Part shown: positions 9,800-19,147 of the stretch, one piece after another
How positions within the stretch are numbered: the first letter of the stretch is position 1
Layout of the letters: every line of letters starts with the position of its first letter
NCBI RefSeq assembly: GCF_002749615.1
Contig: NZ_CP024201.1
Location: 4,513,266 to 4,577,265, forward strand
Origin: Caulobacter mirabilis
GTDB taxonomy: Bacteria > Pseudomonadota > Alphaproteobacteria > Caulobacterales > Caulobacteraceae
DNA length: 64,000 nt
Direction: 5' to 3'
Translations under genes and position numbers: made by a program
Notes under the pieces: model-generated
Told to the model about the DNA's origin: nothing
Seen by the model: the letters and a program-made list of their open reading frames with translations, nothing else
Databases searched by the model: none

Positions 9800-9949
9800 T
9801 TACCAGATCAGCCTGGTGATCAGACCCACGAGCCACACCACGACGGGCGCGGCGAGGAACATCAGGCCGATGGTTCCGAAAAAGGTGAGCAGGCAGGTCG
9901 CGTCCGTCTTGCACGGTTCCGCATCCAGCCGATGGTCAGCCAGCGACAT
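9800..9949 (-). CDS. 49-aa single-pass membrane protein, unknown
   Basis: Small ORF found by reading the gap. The translation begins MSLADHRLDAEPCKTDATC and continues into a long hydrophobic stretch, about residues 21-48, containing FFGTIGLMFLAAPVVVWLVG, with the stop right after LITRLIW. The ATG is preceded at 8 bases by a strong Shine-Dalgarno GGGAGGA. Two cysteines (13 and 19) lie just before the membrane segment. It is convergent with trxA and downstream of folC on the same strand, with a 104-bp gap. The good ribosome site, sensible topology (short soluble N-terminus, one transmembrane helix) and defined stop favour a real gene; no family was recognised. Confidence 0.6.
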   Translation of the reverse strand: MSLADHRLDAEPCKTDATCLLTFFGTIGLMFLAAPVVVWLVGLITRLIW

Positions 9950-10053
9950 CTCATTTTCCTCCCGGGACCGCGCTTGCTCTGACGGCTCGCGTCGCTCCCT
10001 AGAACTCTATCGTTCGCCCAAAACCCTAACTTGGCAAGGGGCTTTTCGGTTCC

Positions 10054-11372
10054 TCAGGTCGGCCAGGTTGACGCATCCAGGGCCAGAACCTCGCCGGCGA
10101 GATAGAGGGATCCGCAGATCACGACATGCGGCGCCGCCCCTTCTTCCGCCAAGGCCCTTGCGACCCCTGCGGAAACGTCCGCCGCGGCGGAGGCCTGAAG
10201 CCCCCTGGCGCGGGCCGCTTCGACCAGGCGCTCGGCCGGGCTGGCGGCCGCGGCCTCGAAATCGACGGCGATGACCCGGGGGCCAGTTGAGCGAAGGCGG
10301 CGAAGAAGCCGTCCGCGTCCTTGTTGGCCAGCAGGCCGCAGACCAGGGTCACGGGCCGACCGTCGCGGGCGGCGAGGTCGCCGATCGTCCGAGCGAGCGC
10401 GCGGGCGGCATGCGGATTATGGCCGCCGTCCAGCCAGAGATCGGCGCCAGCGGCCTTCGCCTGGCGCCCCAGAGGCCCCTCGGCCAGGCGCTGGAAGCGC
10501 GCGGGCCAGGTCGCGCCGGCGATCCCGGCGGCGACCGCGGCCTCGTCGATCCGCGCCTCGCGGAGCTGCAACGCGGCGACCGCGGCCAAGGCGGCGTTGT
10601 CGACCTGATGGAGGCCCGGCAGGGCCGGCGCGGGCAGGTCGAGCAGCCGATCCTCCATCTGCACCGTCATCCGGCCGTTCTCCAGCCAGCCGTCGAAGTC
10701 GGTTCCGAGCGCCACGAGCCGCGCGCCCAGAGCCTGAGCCCTGGCCTCGATCACCTCGAACGCCTCGATCGACTGGCGGCCGGCGACGACCGGCGCGCCG
10801 CGCTTGATGATCCCGGCCTTCTCGCCGGCGATGCCGGCCAGGCTGTCGCCCAGGAACTCCCGGTGGTCGTAGTCGACCGGCGCGATCACGCTGACCGCCG
10901 GCCGCTCGATGACGTTGGTGGCGTCCAGCGAACCGCCCAGGCCCACCTCCAGCAGGCAGAGGTCGGCCTCGACCTCGCTGAAGGCCTGGAAGGCGGCGGC
11001 GGTGGTGATCTCGAAGAAGGTGATCGGCTCGCCCGCGTTGGCGCTCTCGACATGCTCCAGCACGGCCGCCAGATGCTCTTCGGTGATCAGGGTCCCGGCC
11101 AGGCGGATACGCTCGGCGAACCGCACCAGATGCGGCGAGGTGAAGACATGGACGCGCAGGCCGGCCGCTTCGGCGATGGCGCGCAGATAAGCGACGGTCG
11201 AGCCTTTGCCGTTGGTGCCGGCGACATGGACCACCGGCGGCAGATCGCGCTGCGGATCGCCCAGCGCCGCGCAGAGGCGGCGCATCCGGCCCAGCGACAG
11301 GTCGATCTTCTTCGGATGCAGGGCCTGAAGCCGTGCAAGCGCGGCGTCATGAGGTCTGAGATGGTCGCTCAT
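10054..11372 (-). CDS. folC: bifunctional folylpolyglutamate synthase/dihydrofolate synthase FolC, with a 1-base deletion near the 3' end
   Basis: Adds glutamate to dihydropteroate and to tetrahydrofolate in the cytoplasm. The P-loop GTNGKGST is at residues 52-59 and HNPHAARAL marks the C-terminal substrate domain. The reading frame is FolC-like to about residue 365 (FAAFAQLAPG) and then becomes Arg/Pro nonsense ending at 10119. One added base in the C/G run at 10275-10284 restores a good FolC tail (VIAVDFEAAAASPAERLVEA, later VICGSLYLAGEV) that stops at 10054; total length then is 439 aa, exactly in frame. folC is normally essential, so sequencing error is the likeliest explanation. It is the last gene of the trp-accD-folC cluster. 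Confidence 0.85.
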
Positions 11373-11401
11373 TCTAAGATCCCGGATGAGCGGGAAAGGG
11401 C

Positions 11402-12322
11402 CTAGGCCGCCTTCTTGCCGTTGCGGCCCATCATCAGGGTGCCGAGCACCGAACCCAGCATGGTCGGCAGCTCGTGACGCGGCACGACCCGGTCGACCAT
11501 GCCCTTCTCGACGAGGAACTCGGCGCGCTGGAACCCCGCCGGCAGGGTCTCGCGGATGGTCTGCTCGATAACCCGCTGGCCGGCGAAGCCGATCAGGGCG
11601 CCCGGCTCGGCGAAATGGACGTCGCCCAGCATGGCGTAGCTGGCCGTCACCCCGCCGGTGGTCGGGTCGGTCAGGACCACGGCGTAGGGCAGCCGGGCCT
11701 TCTTCAGCTCCTGGATCGCCAGGGTGCTTCGCGCCATCTGCATCAGCGACAGGGTGCCTTCCTGCATCCGCGCGCCGCCGGCGGCGGTGAAGGCGACCAG
11801 CGGAACCTCACGCTCGACCGCGGCCTTCGCGGCGGCGATGAAGGCCTCGCCCGCCGCCATGCCCAGCGAGCCGCCCATGAAGGCGAAGTCCTGAACCAGC
11901 GCCACGGCGGGCACGCCGCCGATCTTGCCGGCGCCGATGGCCATGGCGTCGGGTTCGCCGGTGGTCTTGCGGGCCGCGGCGAGGCGGTCCTTGTAGGGCC
12001 GGCCGTCGGTGAAGTTCAGCGGATCCTCGATCACCTTCGGCGTCGGCAGGGCTTCGTACTCGCCGTTGTCGAAGGTGAACTTGAAGCGCAACTCAGGCCC
12101 GATGCGCATGTGACGGCCGGCGGGCGTCACCCACCAGGCGGCCTCCAGGTCGGGGCGATAGATCATCTCCCCGGTGTCGGGGCATTTCACCCAGAGGTTC
12201 TCGGGCGTCTCGCGCTTTACGAACGCGCCGCGTACGCCGGGCGCGATGCGGGAGAGCCAGCCCTGGCGCTCGCGGGCGCCGCCTCGGGTCGGTTTGTCGT
12301 TCTTCGGGTCAGCCATCGCCAT
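11402..12322 (-). CDS. accD: acetyl-CoA carboxylase carboxyltransferase subunit beta
   Basis: 306 aa. AccD with AccA transfers the carboxyl group from biotin-BCCP to acetyl-CoA, making malonyl-CoA for fatty acid synthesis. Crotonase-fold blocks are clear: FMGGSLGMAAGEAF, FTAAGGARMQEGTLSLMQMA and LTDPTTGGVTASYAMLGD. The N-terminal zinc ribbon is degraded: where E. coli AccD has four cysteines in two CxxC pairs, this protein keeps only the first (VKCPDTG) and has VTPAG in place of the second pair. It lies 4 bp after trpA and 29 bp before folC, an arrangement common in alphaproteobacteria. Confidence 0.95.
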   Translation of the reverse strand: MAMADPKNDKPTRGGARERQGWLSRIAPGVRGAFVKRETPENLWVKCPDTGEMIYRPDLEAAWWVTPAGRHMRIGPELRFKFTFDNGEYEALPTPKVIEDPLNFTDGRPYKDRLAAARKTTGEPDAMAIGAGKIGGVPAVALVQDFAFMGGSLGMAAGEAFIAAAKAAVEREVPLVAFTAAGGARMQEGTLSLMQMARSTLAIQELKKARLPYAVVLTDPTTGGVTASYAMLGDVHFAEPGALIGFAGQRVIEQTIRETLPAGFQRAEFLVEKGMVDRVVPRHELPTMLGSVLGTLMMGRNGKKAA

Positions 12323-12326
12323 CGCT

Positions 12327-13162
12327 TCAAGCGCCCCTGCTTCGCGCCGATCGCACAGCCTTAGCCAGCGCAGCCGCCTTGGAAAGAACTCTTTCGGTCA
12401 CGTTTTCGTTCGATCCCGTTTCGAGAGCGCCGGCGATCTCGTCGACCAGCGCGGAGCCGACCACGACGCCGTCGGCCACACGGGCGACCTCGGCGGCGCG
12501 TTCGGGAGTCTTGATGCCGAAGCCCACCGCGACCGGCAGGCCCGAGGCCTCGCGCAGGCGCTGCACCGGCTTGGCCACGGCGTCGGCGTCGGCCTCCTTC
12601 ACGCCGGTCACGCCGGCGACGGAGACGTAGTAGACGAAGCCGGAGGTCCGCTTCACGACGGTGGGCAGGCGCCGGTCGTCGGTGGTCGGCGTGGCCAGGC
12701 GGATGAGGTTCATCTTCGCCGCCTCGAGAGCGTCGGTCAGCGCGTCAGCCTCTTCCGGCGGGCAATCGACGATGATCAAACCGTCGGCGCCGGCGTCCGA
12801 GGCGTCGTTGGCGAAGGCCTCGAAGCCGTAGCTCAGCACCGGGTTCAGATAGCCCATCAGCACGATCGGGGTGACCGTATCGGTCTCGCGGAAGCGCCGG
12901 ACCAGGCCCAGCACGTCCTTCATCTTCGTGCCGGCCTTCAGCGCGCGCTGGGCGGCCAGCTGGATGGTCGGCCCCTCGGCCATCGGGTCGGAGAAGGGCA
13001 TGCCCAGTTCGACGATGTCGGCTTCGTCGGCGACGCCCTTGAGGATCTCGAACGAGGTCTCCAGGTCGGGATCGCCGGCCATGATGTAGGCGACGAACAG
13101 CGCCCGATGGTCGTTTTCCCGGTGGAAGGCGCGCGAAATCCGCGTCCCGTCGCGATAGGTGG

Positions 13163-13166
<4 letters not shown>
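12327..13166 (-). CDS. trpA: tryptophan synthase alpha subunit
   Basis: 279 aa TIM barrel that cleaves indole-3-glycerol phosphate to indole and glyceraldehyde-3-phosphate; indole is channelled to TrpB. The catalytic glutamate lies in VELGMPFSDP (E53, equal to E. coli Glu49). The second catalytic residue, Asp60 of E. coli in the LADGP motif, is Glu64 here (MAEGP). Phosphate-binding GFGIKTPE and VVVGSALVDEI are present. The start is TTG at 13166, overlapping the trpB stop (TTGA); there is no better upstream start because that frame closes there. The C-terminus has a longer alanine-rich tail than usual. Confidence 0.95.
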
Positions 13167-14383
<1,217 letters not shown>

Positions 14384-14395
14384 AGCGTCAGCAGG

Positions 14396-15040
14396 TCAGG
14401 CGCGGCGAACCGCTTCCAGGAAGGCCGAAATGAGAGACGGGTCCTTTATCCCCGGGCCGCGCTCCACGCCAGAGGAAACGTCGACCAGCGGCGCGCCGGA
14501 CAGCTGCACGGCCTCGGCGACATTCCAGGGATCGAGCCCTCCGGCCAGCAGCCAGGGCCGCTCGAACCGCCGGCCCTTCATCATCGTCCAGTCGAACCGG
14601 GCGCCGGTTCCGCCGGGACGATCGAAGCCCGCCGGCGCCTTGGCGTCGAACATCAGATAGTCGGCGACGCTCTCATAGGCGCGGGCCGGATCGAGGTCCG
14701 AGGGCTCGGACACCGAAAAGACCTTGATGATCCCGGCGCCTGTGCGGGCGGCGACCTCCCGGGCGCGGGACGGCGTCTCCTTGCCGTGCAGCTGGATGAA
14801 GTCCGGCTTCAGCGTCGCCGACAGCTGGTCCAGCAGGACATCGTCCGGATCGACCGTCACCGCCACGACCTTCACGTTCGCCGCCCGCGCCGGCGGCGCC
14901 AGCCGGGCCGCGACGTCCGGCGCGATGTTGCGGGGACTTTTGGCGAAGAACATGAAACCGATGAAGGCCGCCTGGCCATCCACGGCGGCCTTCACGGTCT
15001 CGGGCGTCGACAGACCGCAGATCTTGGCGCGGCCCGTCAC
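14396..15040 (-). CDS. trpF: phosphoribosylanthranilate isomerase
   Basis: 214 aa TIM barrel that converts phosphoribosylanthranilate to the carboxyphenylamino-deoxyribulose phosphate. The KICGL motif is at residues 6-10, with the catalytic cysteine C8; QLHGKE, LMFDAKAPAG and WLLAGGLDPWNVAEA are the other family blocks. It starts with GTG at 15040, overlapping the mscL stop (GTGA); an open frame extends upstream to 15559 but lies antiphase inside mscL. Order trpF-trpB-trpA-accD-folC is standard for this group; only mscL in front is unusual. Confidence 0.94.
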   Translation of the reverse strand: MTGRAKICGLSTPETVKAAVDGQAAFIGFMFFAKSPRNIAPDVAARLAPPARAANVKVVAVTVDPDDVLLDQLSATLKPDFIQLHGKETPSRAREVAARTGAGIIKVFSVSEPSDLDPARAYESVADYLMFDAKAPAGFDRPGGTGARFDWTMMKGRRFERPWLLAGGLDPWNVAEAVQLSGAPLVDVSSGVERGPGIKDPSLISAFLEAVRRA

Positions 15041-15516
15041 GCCTTCTTCGCGGGCGCCTTGCGCGCCGAAGGAGCCTTCGGAACCGCGGGCGCCGCGGCC
15101 GGAGCCGGCTTGGCCTGATTCTTCAGCAGGTCGCGGATTTCGGTGAGCAGGGCTTCCGACGGGGTCGGCGCCTCGGGCTCGGGCTCGGCGGCCTGCTGGC
15201 GACGCAGGGTGTTGACCGCCTTGACCAGCAGGAACACGGCCGCGGCGACGATGACGAACTGGATGCAGGCGTTGATGAAGCCGCCGTAGCCGATGGCGAC
15301 CTTCTCGATCTTGTTGGCCGCATCGGCCTGTTGCAGCACGATCTCGAGGTGCGCGAAGTCGACGCCGTTCAGCAGCAGGCCGACCGGCGGCATGATCACC
15401 TGGTCGACCAGGCTCTTCACGATGGCGCCGAAGGCCCCGCCGATGATGATCCCGACGGCCAGGTCGATGACGTTGCCGCGAGCGATGAACTCGCGGAATT
15501 CCTTGAAGACGCTCAT
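15037..15516 (-). CDS. mscL: large-conductance mechanosensitive channel MscL
   Basis: 159 aa inner-membrane channel that opens under membrane tension and releases solutes during osmotic downshock. FKEFREFIARGNVIDLAVG is the N-terminal helix and start of TM1 (about 15-40); TM2 is about 75-98 (FINACIQFVIVAAAVFLLV). The protein ends in an unusually long Ala/Pro/Lys tail (about 20 residues beyond the usual C-terminal helix bundle LLTEIRDLLKN). Its stop overlaps the trpF start by 4 bp, so the channel gene is translationally coupled to tryptophan biosynthesis genes, which has no obvious functional reason. Confidence 0.96.
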   Translation of the reverse strand: MSVFKEFREFIARGNVIDLAVGIIIGGAFGAIVKSLVDQVIMPPVGLLLNGVDFAHLEIVLQQADAANKIEKVAIGYGGFINACIQFVIVAAAVFLLVKAVNTLRRQQAAEPEPEAPTPSEALLTEIRDLLKNQAKPAPAAAPAVPKAPSARKAPAKKA

Positions 15517-15581
15517 GCGTGGGCTCCCGTTCCGTTCCCCCTCGCCAGCCTTTGGTCATCCGGCCGCGAGGTCAAGCCGGG

Positions 15582-15863
15582 TCAGTCGGCGTTGAGCCGC
15601 TCGCGCAGTTCCTTGCCGCTCTTGAAGAAGGGCACGTGCTTGCCCTTGACCGAAACGGGCTCACCCGTCCTCGGGTTGCGCCCGGCCCGCGCCGGGCGGG
15701 ATCGGACGGAAAACGCTCCGAAGCCGCGCAGCTCGACACGACCGCCGCCTTCCAGCGCCTCGGTCATCTTCTCCAGGATCACGCCGACCACCCGCTCGAT
15801 ATCGCGCTGGGTGAGGTGCGGATTCTCTTGGGCGAGCTTGGCGATCAGCTCTGACTTGATCAT
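15582..15863 (-). CDS. ihfB: integration host factor beta subunit
   Basis: 93 aa DNA-bending protein of the HU/IHF family. FGAFSVRSRPARAGRNPRTG contains the beta-arm, with the GRNPRTGE tip that carries the intercalating proline. The N-terminal MIKSELI and the EGGGRVELRGFG block favour IhfB over HU. IHF shapes promoter and recombination complexes and supports sigma-54 promoters; rpoN is also in this window. It lies 65 bp upstream of mscL on the same strand and about 0.8 kb downstream of rpsA, separated by a gene on the other strand. Confidence 0.92.
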   Translation of the reverse strand: MIKSELIAKLAQENPHLTQRDIERVVGVILEKMTEALEGGGRVELRGFGAFSVRSRPARAGRNPRTGEPVSVKGKHVPFFKSGKELRERLNAD

Positions 15864-16001
15864 GAGGCTCCCCGGGGGCGTAGGCGGCCTGACCTTTGCC
15901 CAATCATCCCTGAGTCTTCAAGAGGTTGTCGGGGGTCACATCGTTAAGCGGCCAGCAACCCTGACGTGAAACGGTGTTTTCCGTCTCTTGGAGGGGGCAA
16001 G

Positions 16002-16562
16002 GTGACCCGAGAGCGTGCAGCGCGACCGCCGGCGCCAACCGGCGTTTCGCCCGAATCCGCATACGCGCGACAGCTCGAAGCGACCCTGGTCGGCGCCTCG
16101 GGGCGGCCGCTCATTCTCAGCGGTCTCCTGCGTCCCGAAATCGCCCCCGCCGAATCGGGCCTCTACGGCCAAACTCTGAGTTTCACCGTCGGCGAGCCGG
16201 GCGAGGACGGTCACGTGCGCCTGATCGACCCCCACCGTCGGAACCCGGTCGAGATCGAACGGATAGAGCTGACCGCCGCCCAAGCGGCGCTGAACGCCGT
16301 TCAGCCCCCTGGCCCCGGCGGGCCGCCCTCGCTGATCGTGCTCCCGCTGTCCTGGAGCACGGTGCGCAATCCACGGGCGCGTCGCAAACTGCAAAGGCTG
16401 GTCACAGCGGCCCGACGACGCTGCCGCGCCGCCGTCCGGTGCGAGATCCTCGGCGTCAGCGCCGAAACGCCCCCGCCCGCCCTGAAGGAGACGATCGGGG
16501 ATCTGCGAACGATCTTCCAGGACGTCTTCATCGCGACCGAAGGCGGTCGGCCGCAGGACTGA
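16002..16562 (+). CDS. hypothetical protein, 186 aa
   Basis: I chose GTG at 16002 because the Shine-Dalgarno GGAGGGGGCAAG is directly before it; the frame is open to an ATG at 15966 that has no ribosome site. The protein has a basic, proline-rich N-terminus and then an alpha/beta-looking region. LIVLPLSWSTVRNPRARRKL followed by a regularly spaced arginine-rich helix loosely resembles degenerate EAL-type domains, but the EAL and metal-binding residues are missing, so this is only a hint. It is the only plus-strand gene between rpsA and ihfB and converges on the rpsA terminator. Confidence 0.6.
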   Translation: MTRERAARPPAPTGVSPESAYARQLEATLVGASGRPLILSGLLRPEIAPAESGLYGQTLSFTVGEPGEDGHVRLIDPHRRNPVEIERIELTAAQAALNAVQPPGPGGPPSLIVLPLSWSTVRNPRARRKLQRLVTAARRRCRAAVRCEILGVSAETPPPALKETIGDLRTIFQDVFIATEGGRPQD

Positions 16563-16597
16563 AGTTCCTCTGGGCCCGCCGGGCGGGGTTCAGGCAA

Positions 16598-16630
16598 AGA
16601 AAAACCCCGCCCGGATGACTCCGGACGGGG
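16598..16630 (-). terminator. intrinsic terminator of rpsA
   Basis: Read on the minus strand, a stem of ten pairs with one G-U wobble (CCCCGTCCGG / CCGGGCGGGG) around a 6-base loop is followed by TTTTTCTTT. It lies 28 bases after the rpsA stop. A second, overlapping plus-strand foldback (16580-16613) lacks a T tract. Confidence 0.85.
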
Positions 16631-16658
16631 CTCGTTCTTCCGAGGAAGGTCGGAGGAC

Positions 16659-18371
16659 TTAGTCCTTCGAGGCCTTCTCGCGCAGGGCGGCGCCCAGGAT
16701 GTCGCCGAGCGAAGCGCCCGAGTCCGAGGACCCGAACTGCTCGATGGCTTCCTTTTCTTCCGCCATTTCCAGCGACTTGATCGACACCGACACGCGACGC
16801 GCGGCCTTGTCGACGTTGGTCACCTGGGCGTCGATGCGGTCGCCCACGGCGAAGCGCTCGGGGCGCTGCTCGTTGCGATCGCGCGACAGGTCCGACTTGC
16901 GGATGAAGGCGGTGACCGGAGCGTCGTCTTCACCGAACTTCACTTCGATGCCGCCCGAGGTCACTTCCGTGACCGTGACGGTGACGGTCTGGCCCTTGCG
17001 GTAGCCGTCGCCGGCCAGCGGATCGCCGGCCAGTTGCTTCACGCCGAGCGAGATACGCTCCTTGTCGACGTCGACGTCCAGGACCTTCGCCTTGATGACG
17101 TCGCCCTTCTTGTAGCGAGCCATGGCTTCTTCGCCCGGCGCGTTCCAGTCCAGGTCCGACAGGTGGACCATGCCGTCGATATCGCCGTCCAGGCCGACGA
17201 ACAGGCCGAACTCGGTGGCGTTCTTGACTTCGCCCTCGACGGTCGAGCCGATCGGGTGCGCCGACAGGAAGGCTTCCCACGGATTGGCCAGAGCCTGCTT
17301 CAGGCCCAGCGAGACGCGGCGCTTGGAGCTGTCGACGTCCAGAACGATGACGTCCACTTCCTGCGAGGTGGAGACGATCTTGCCCGGATGGACGTTCTTC
17401 TTGGTCCAGGACATTTCCGAAACGTGCACCAGGCCTTCAACGCCCGGCTCCAGCTCCACGAAGGCGCCGTAGTCGGTGATGTTGGTGATGCGGCCGGTGT
17501 ACTTGGCGCCGACCGGGTACTTGGCTTCCACGCCGTCCCACGGATCCGACTGCAGCTGCTTCATGCCGAGGCTGATGCGCTGGGTGTCCGGATTGATCTT
17601 GATGATCTGGACCTTCACGGTGTCGCCGACCGCCAGCACTTGCGACGGGTGCGAGACGCGCTTCCAGCTCATGTCGGTGACGTGCAGCAGGCCGTCGATG
17701 CCGCCCAGGTCCACGAACGCGCCGTAGTCGGTGATGTTCTTGACCACGCCTTCGCGGATTTCGCCCTCTTGCAGCTGGCTGACCAGCTCGGTGCGCTGTT
17801 CGGCGCGGGCTTCCTCCAGGATGGCGCGACGCGAGACGACGATGTTGCCGCGCGGACGGTCCATCTTCAGGATGGCGAAGGGCTGCTCCTTGCCCATCAG
17901 CGGGCCGACGTCGCGCACCGGACGGATGTCGACTTGCGAGCCCGGCAGGAAGGCCGAGGCGCCGCCCAGGTCGACGGTGAAGCCGCCCTTCACGCGGCCG
18001 ACGATCGAACCCATGACCGGCTCGCCCTTGGCGAACACGACTTCCAGGCGGGTCCAGGCTTCTTCGCGCTTGGCCTTCTCGCGGCTGATGACCGCTTCGC
18101 CGAGGGCGTTTTCGAGGCGCTCGAGGAAGACCTCGACCGTGTCGCCGACCTTGATGGTGGGCTTGCCGTCTTCGCCGACGCCGAATTCCTTGATCTGGAT
18201 GCGGCCTTCGGTCTTGAGACCGACGTCGACGATCGCGAAGTCCTTCTCGATGCCGACGACCTTGCCCTGGATGACGGTGCCTTCGGCGAAGTCGCCGGAG
18301 CCGCCCATCGAGGCGTCGAGGAGCGCCGCGAAATCGTCGCGGCTCGGGTTCAGGCTGAGATCATCGGCCAT
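16659..18371 (-). CDS. rpsA: 30S ribosomal protein S1
   Basis: 570 aa with six S1 RNA-binding repeats, seen by the recurring pattern G-x-V-x-x-I-T-D-Y-G-A-F-V-x-L and LVHVSEMSW. Ribosomal protein S1 binds mRNA and helps recruit leaders with weak Shine-Dalgarno sites. The start is ATG at 18371 (MADDLSLNPSRDDF); a longer frame to 18515 overlaps cmk and its residues are unlike S1. It lies 122 bp downstream of cmk, so an internal promoter is possible, and it ends at a strong terminator. The order aroA-cmk-rpsA is widespread in proteobacteria. Confidence 0.97.
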   Translation of the reverse strand: MADDLSLNPSRDDFAALLDASMGGSGDFAEGTVIQGKVVGIEKDFAIVDVGLKTEGRIQIKEFGVGEDGKPTIKVGDTVEVFLERLENALGEAVISREKAKREEAWTRLEVVFAKGEPVMGSIVGRVKGGFTVDLGGASAFLPGSQVDIRPVRDVGPLMGKEQPFAILKMDRPRGNIVVSRRAILEEARAEQRTELVSQLQEGEIREGVVKNITDYGAFVDLGGIDGLLHVTDMSWKRVSHPSQVLAVGDTVKVQIIKINPDTQRISLGMKQLQSDPWDGVEAKYPVGAKYTGRITNITDYGAFVELEPGVEGLVHVSEMSWTKKNVHPGKIVSTSQEVDVIVLDVDSSKRRVSLGLKQALANPWEAFLSAHPIGSTVEGEVKNATEFGLFVGLDGDIDGMVHLSDLDWNAPGEEAMARYKKGDVIKAKVLDVDVDKERISLGVKQLAGDPLAGDGYRKGQTVTVTVTEVTSGGIEVKFGEDDAPVTAFIRKSDLSRDRNEQRPERFAVGDRIDAQVTNVDKAARRVSVSIKSLEMAEEKEAIEQFGSSDSGASLGDILGAALREKASKD

Positions 18372-18493
18372 GTGTTGAACAGTCTCTAGGGTTGCGGAAC
18401 GGCCTAATGGCGGGATTGCCGGTGAGAGTCCGGGCGTTCCATAGGTTTGAGGAGTTTGTGCACCCGCGGCCATCGAGCCCCGGCGCGTTGGAT

Positions 18494-19144
18494 TTAGCCC
18501 TTGGCGGTTTCCCACCGGCTTCGCGCCGCCTCGACGATGCGGCGGGCCGCATCGAAGGCCGCGTCTATACTCATTTCAGTGGTATCCAGCAAGACCGCGT
18601 CGTCCGCCGGCCGCATCGGCGACTCGGCCCGGGCGCCGTCGCGCTCGTCCCGGATGCGGATGTCGGCGAGGATGTCTTCGTAGGCGACGGTCTCGCCCTG
18701 GCCGGTCAACTGCTTCCAGCGCCGCTCGGCGCGCACTTCCGGCGAGGCCGTGACGTAGAGCTTCGCCGGGGCCCGAGGCGCGATCACGGTGCCGATGTCG
18801 CGGCCGTCGAGCACCGCGCCGGGCTCCTGCGCGGCGAAGGCCAGCTGAAAATCGCGCAGCACCTGGCGGACAGGCGTGTAGATCGCCACCCGGCTGGCCG
18901 CCTCGCCCGCGGCGCGGGTGCGGACCTCGGGGCGCTCCAACTCTTGCGGATCCAACGCCTTCGCCGCCGCCACGGCCGCCGCCTCGTCGCCCAGGTCGCC
19001 GCCGCTTTCCAGCACCTTCACGCCGACGGCGCGATACAGCAGGCCGGTGTCGAGCACCGGGAAGCCGTACAGGGCCCCAAGTTTGACGGCGATGGTGCCC
19101 TTGCCGGACGCGGCGGGGCCATCGACGGCGATGACGAAGCCCAA
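18494..19144 (-). CDS. cmk: cytidylate kinase
   Basis: 216 aa P-loop kinase that phosphorylates CMP and dCMP. The P-loop GPAASGKGT is at residues 9-17; LDTGLLYRAVG, DGRDIGTVIAP and the LID-region arginines follow. It starts with TTG at 19144, 3 bp after the aroA stop; the frame is closed by that stop, so no upstream start exists. Order aroA-cmk-rpsA supports the call. Confidence 0.95.
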   Translation of the reverse strand: MGFVIAVDGPAASGKGTIAVKLGALYGFPVLDTGLLYRAVGVKVLESGGDLGDEAAAVAAAKALDPQELERPEVRTRAAGEAASRVAIYTPVRQVLRDFQLAFAAQEPGAVLDGRDIGTVIAPRAPAKLYVTASPEVRAERRWKQLTGQGETVAYEDILADIRIRDERDGARAESPMRPADDAVLLDTTEMSIDAAFDAARRIVEAARSRWETAKG

Positions 19145-19147
19145 GCC

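Noticed and set aside
10021..10053. Sigma-54-like TTGGCA in the folC downstream gap
   Set aside because: The -12 element (TTGC at the right spacing) is absent.
16580..16613. Plus-strand foldback CGGGCGGGGTT / AACCCCGCCCG
   Set aside because: No T tract on the plus strand; it overlaps the better minus-strand terminator of rpsA.
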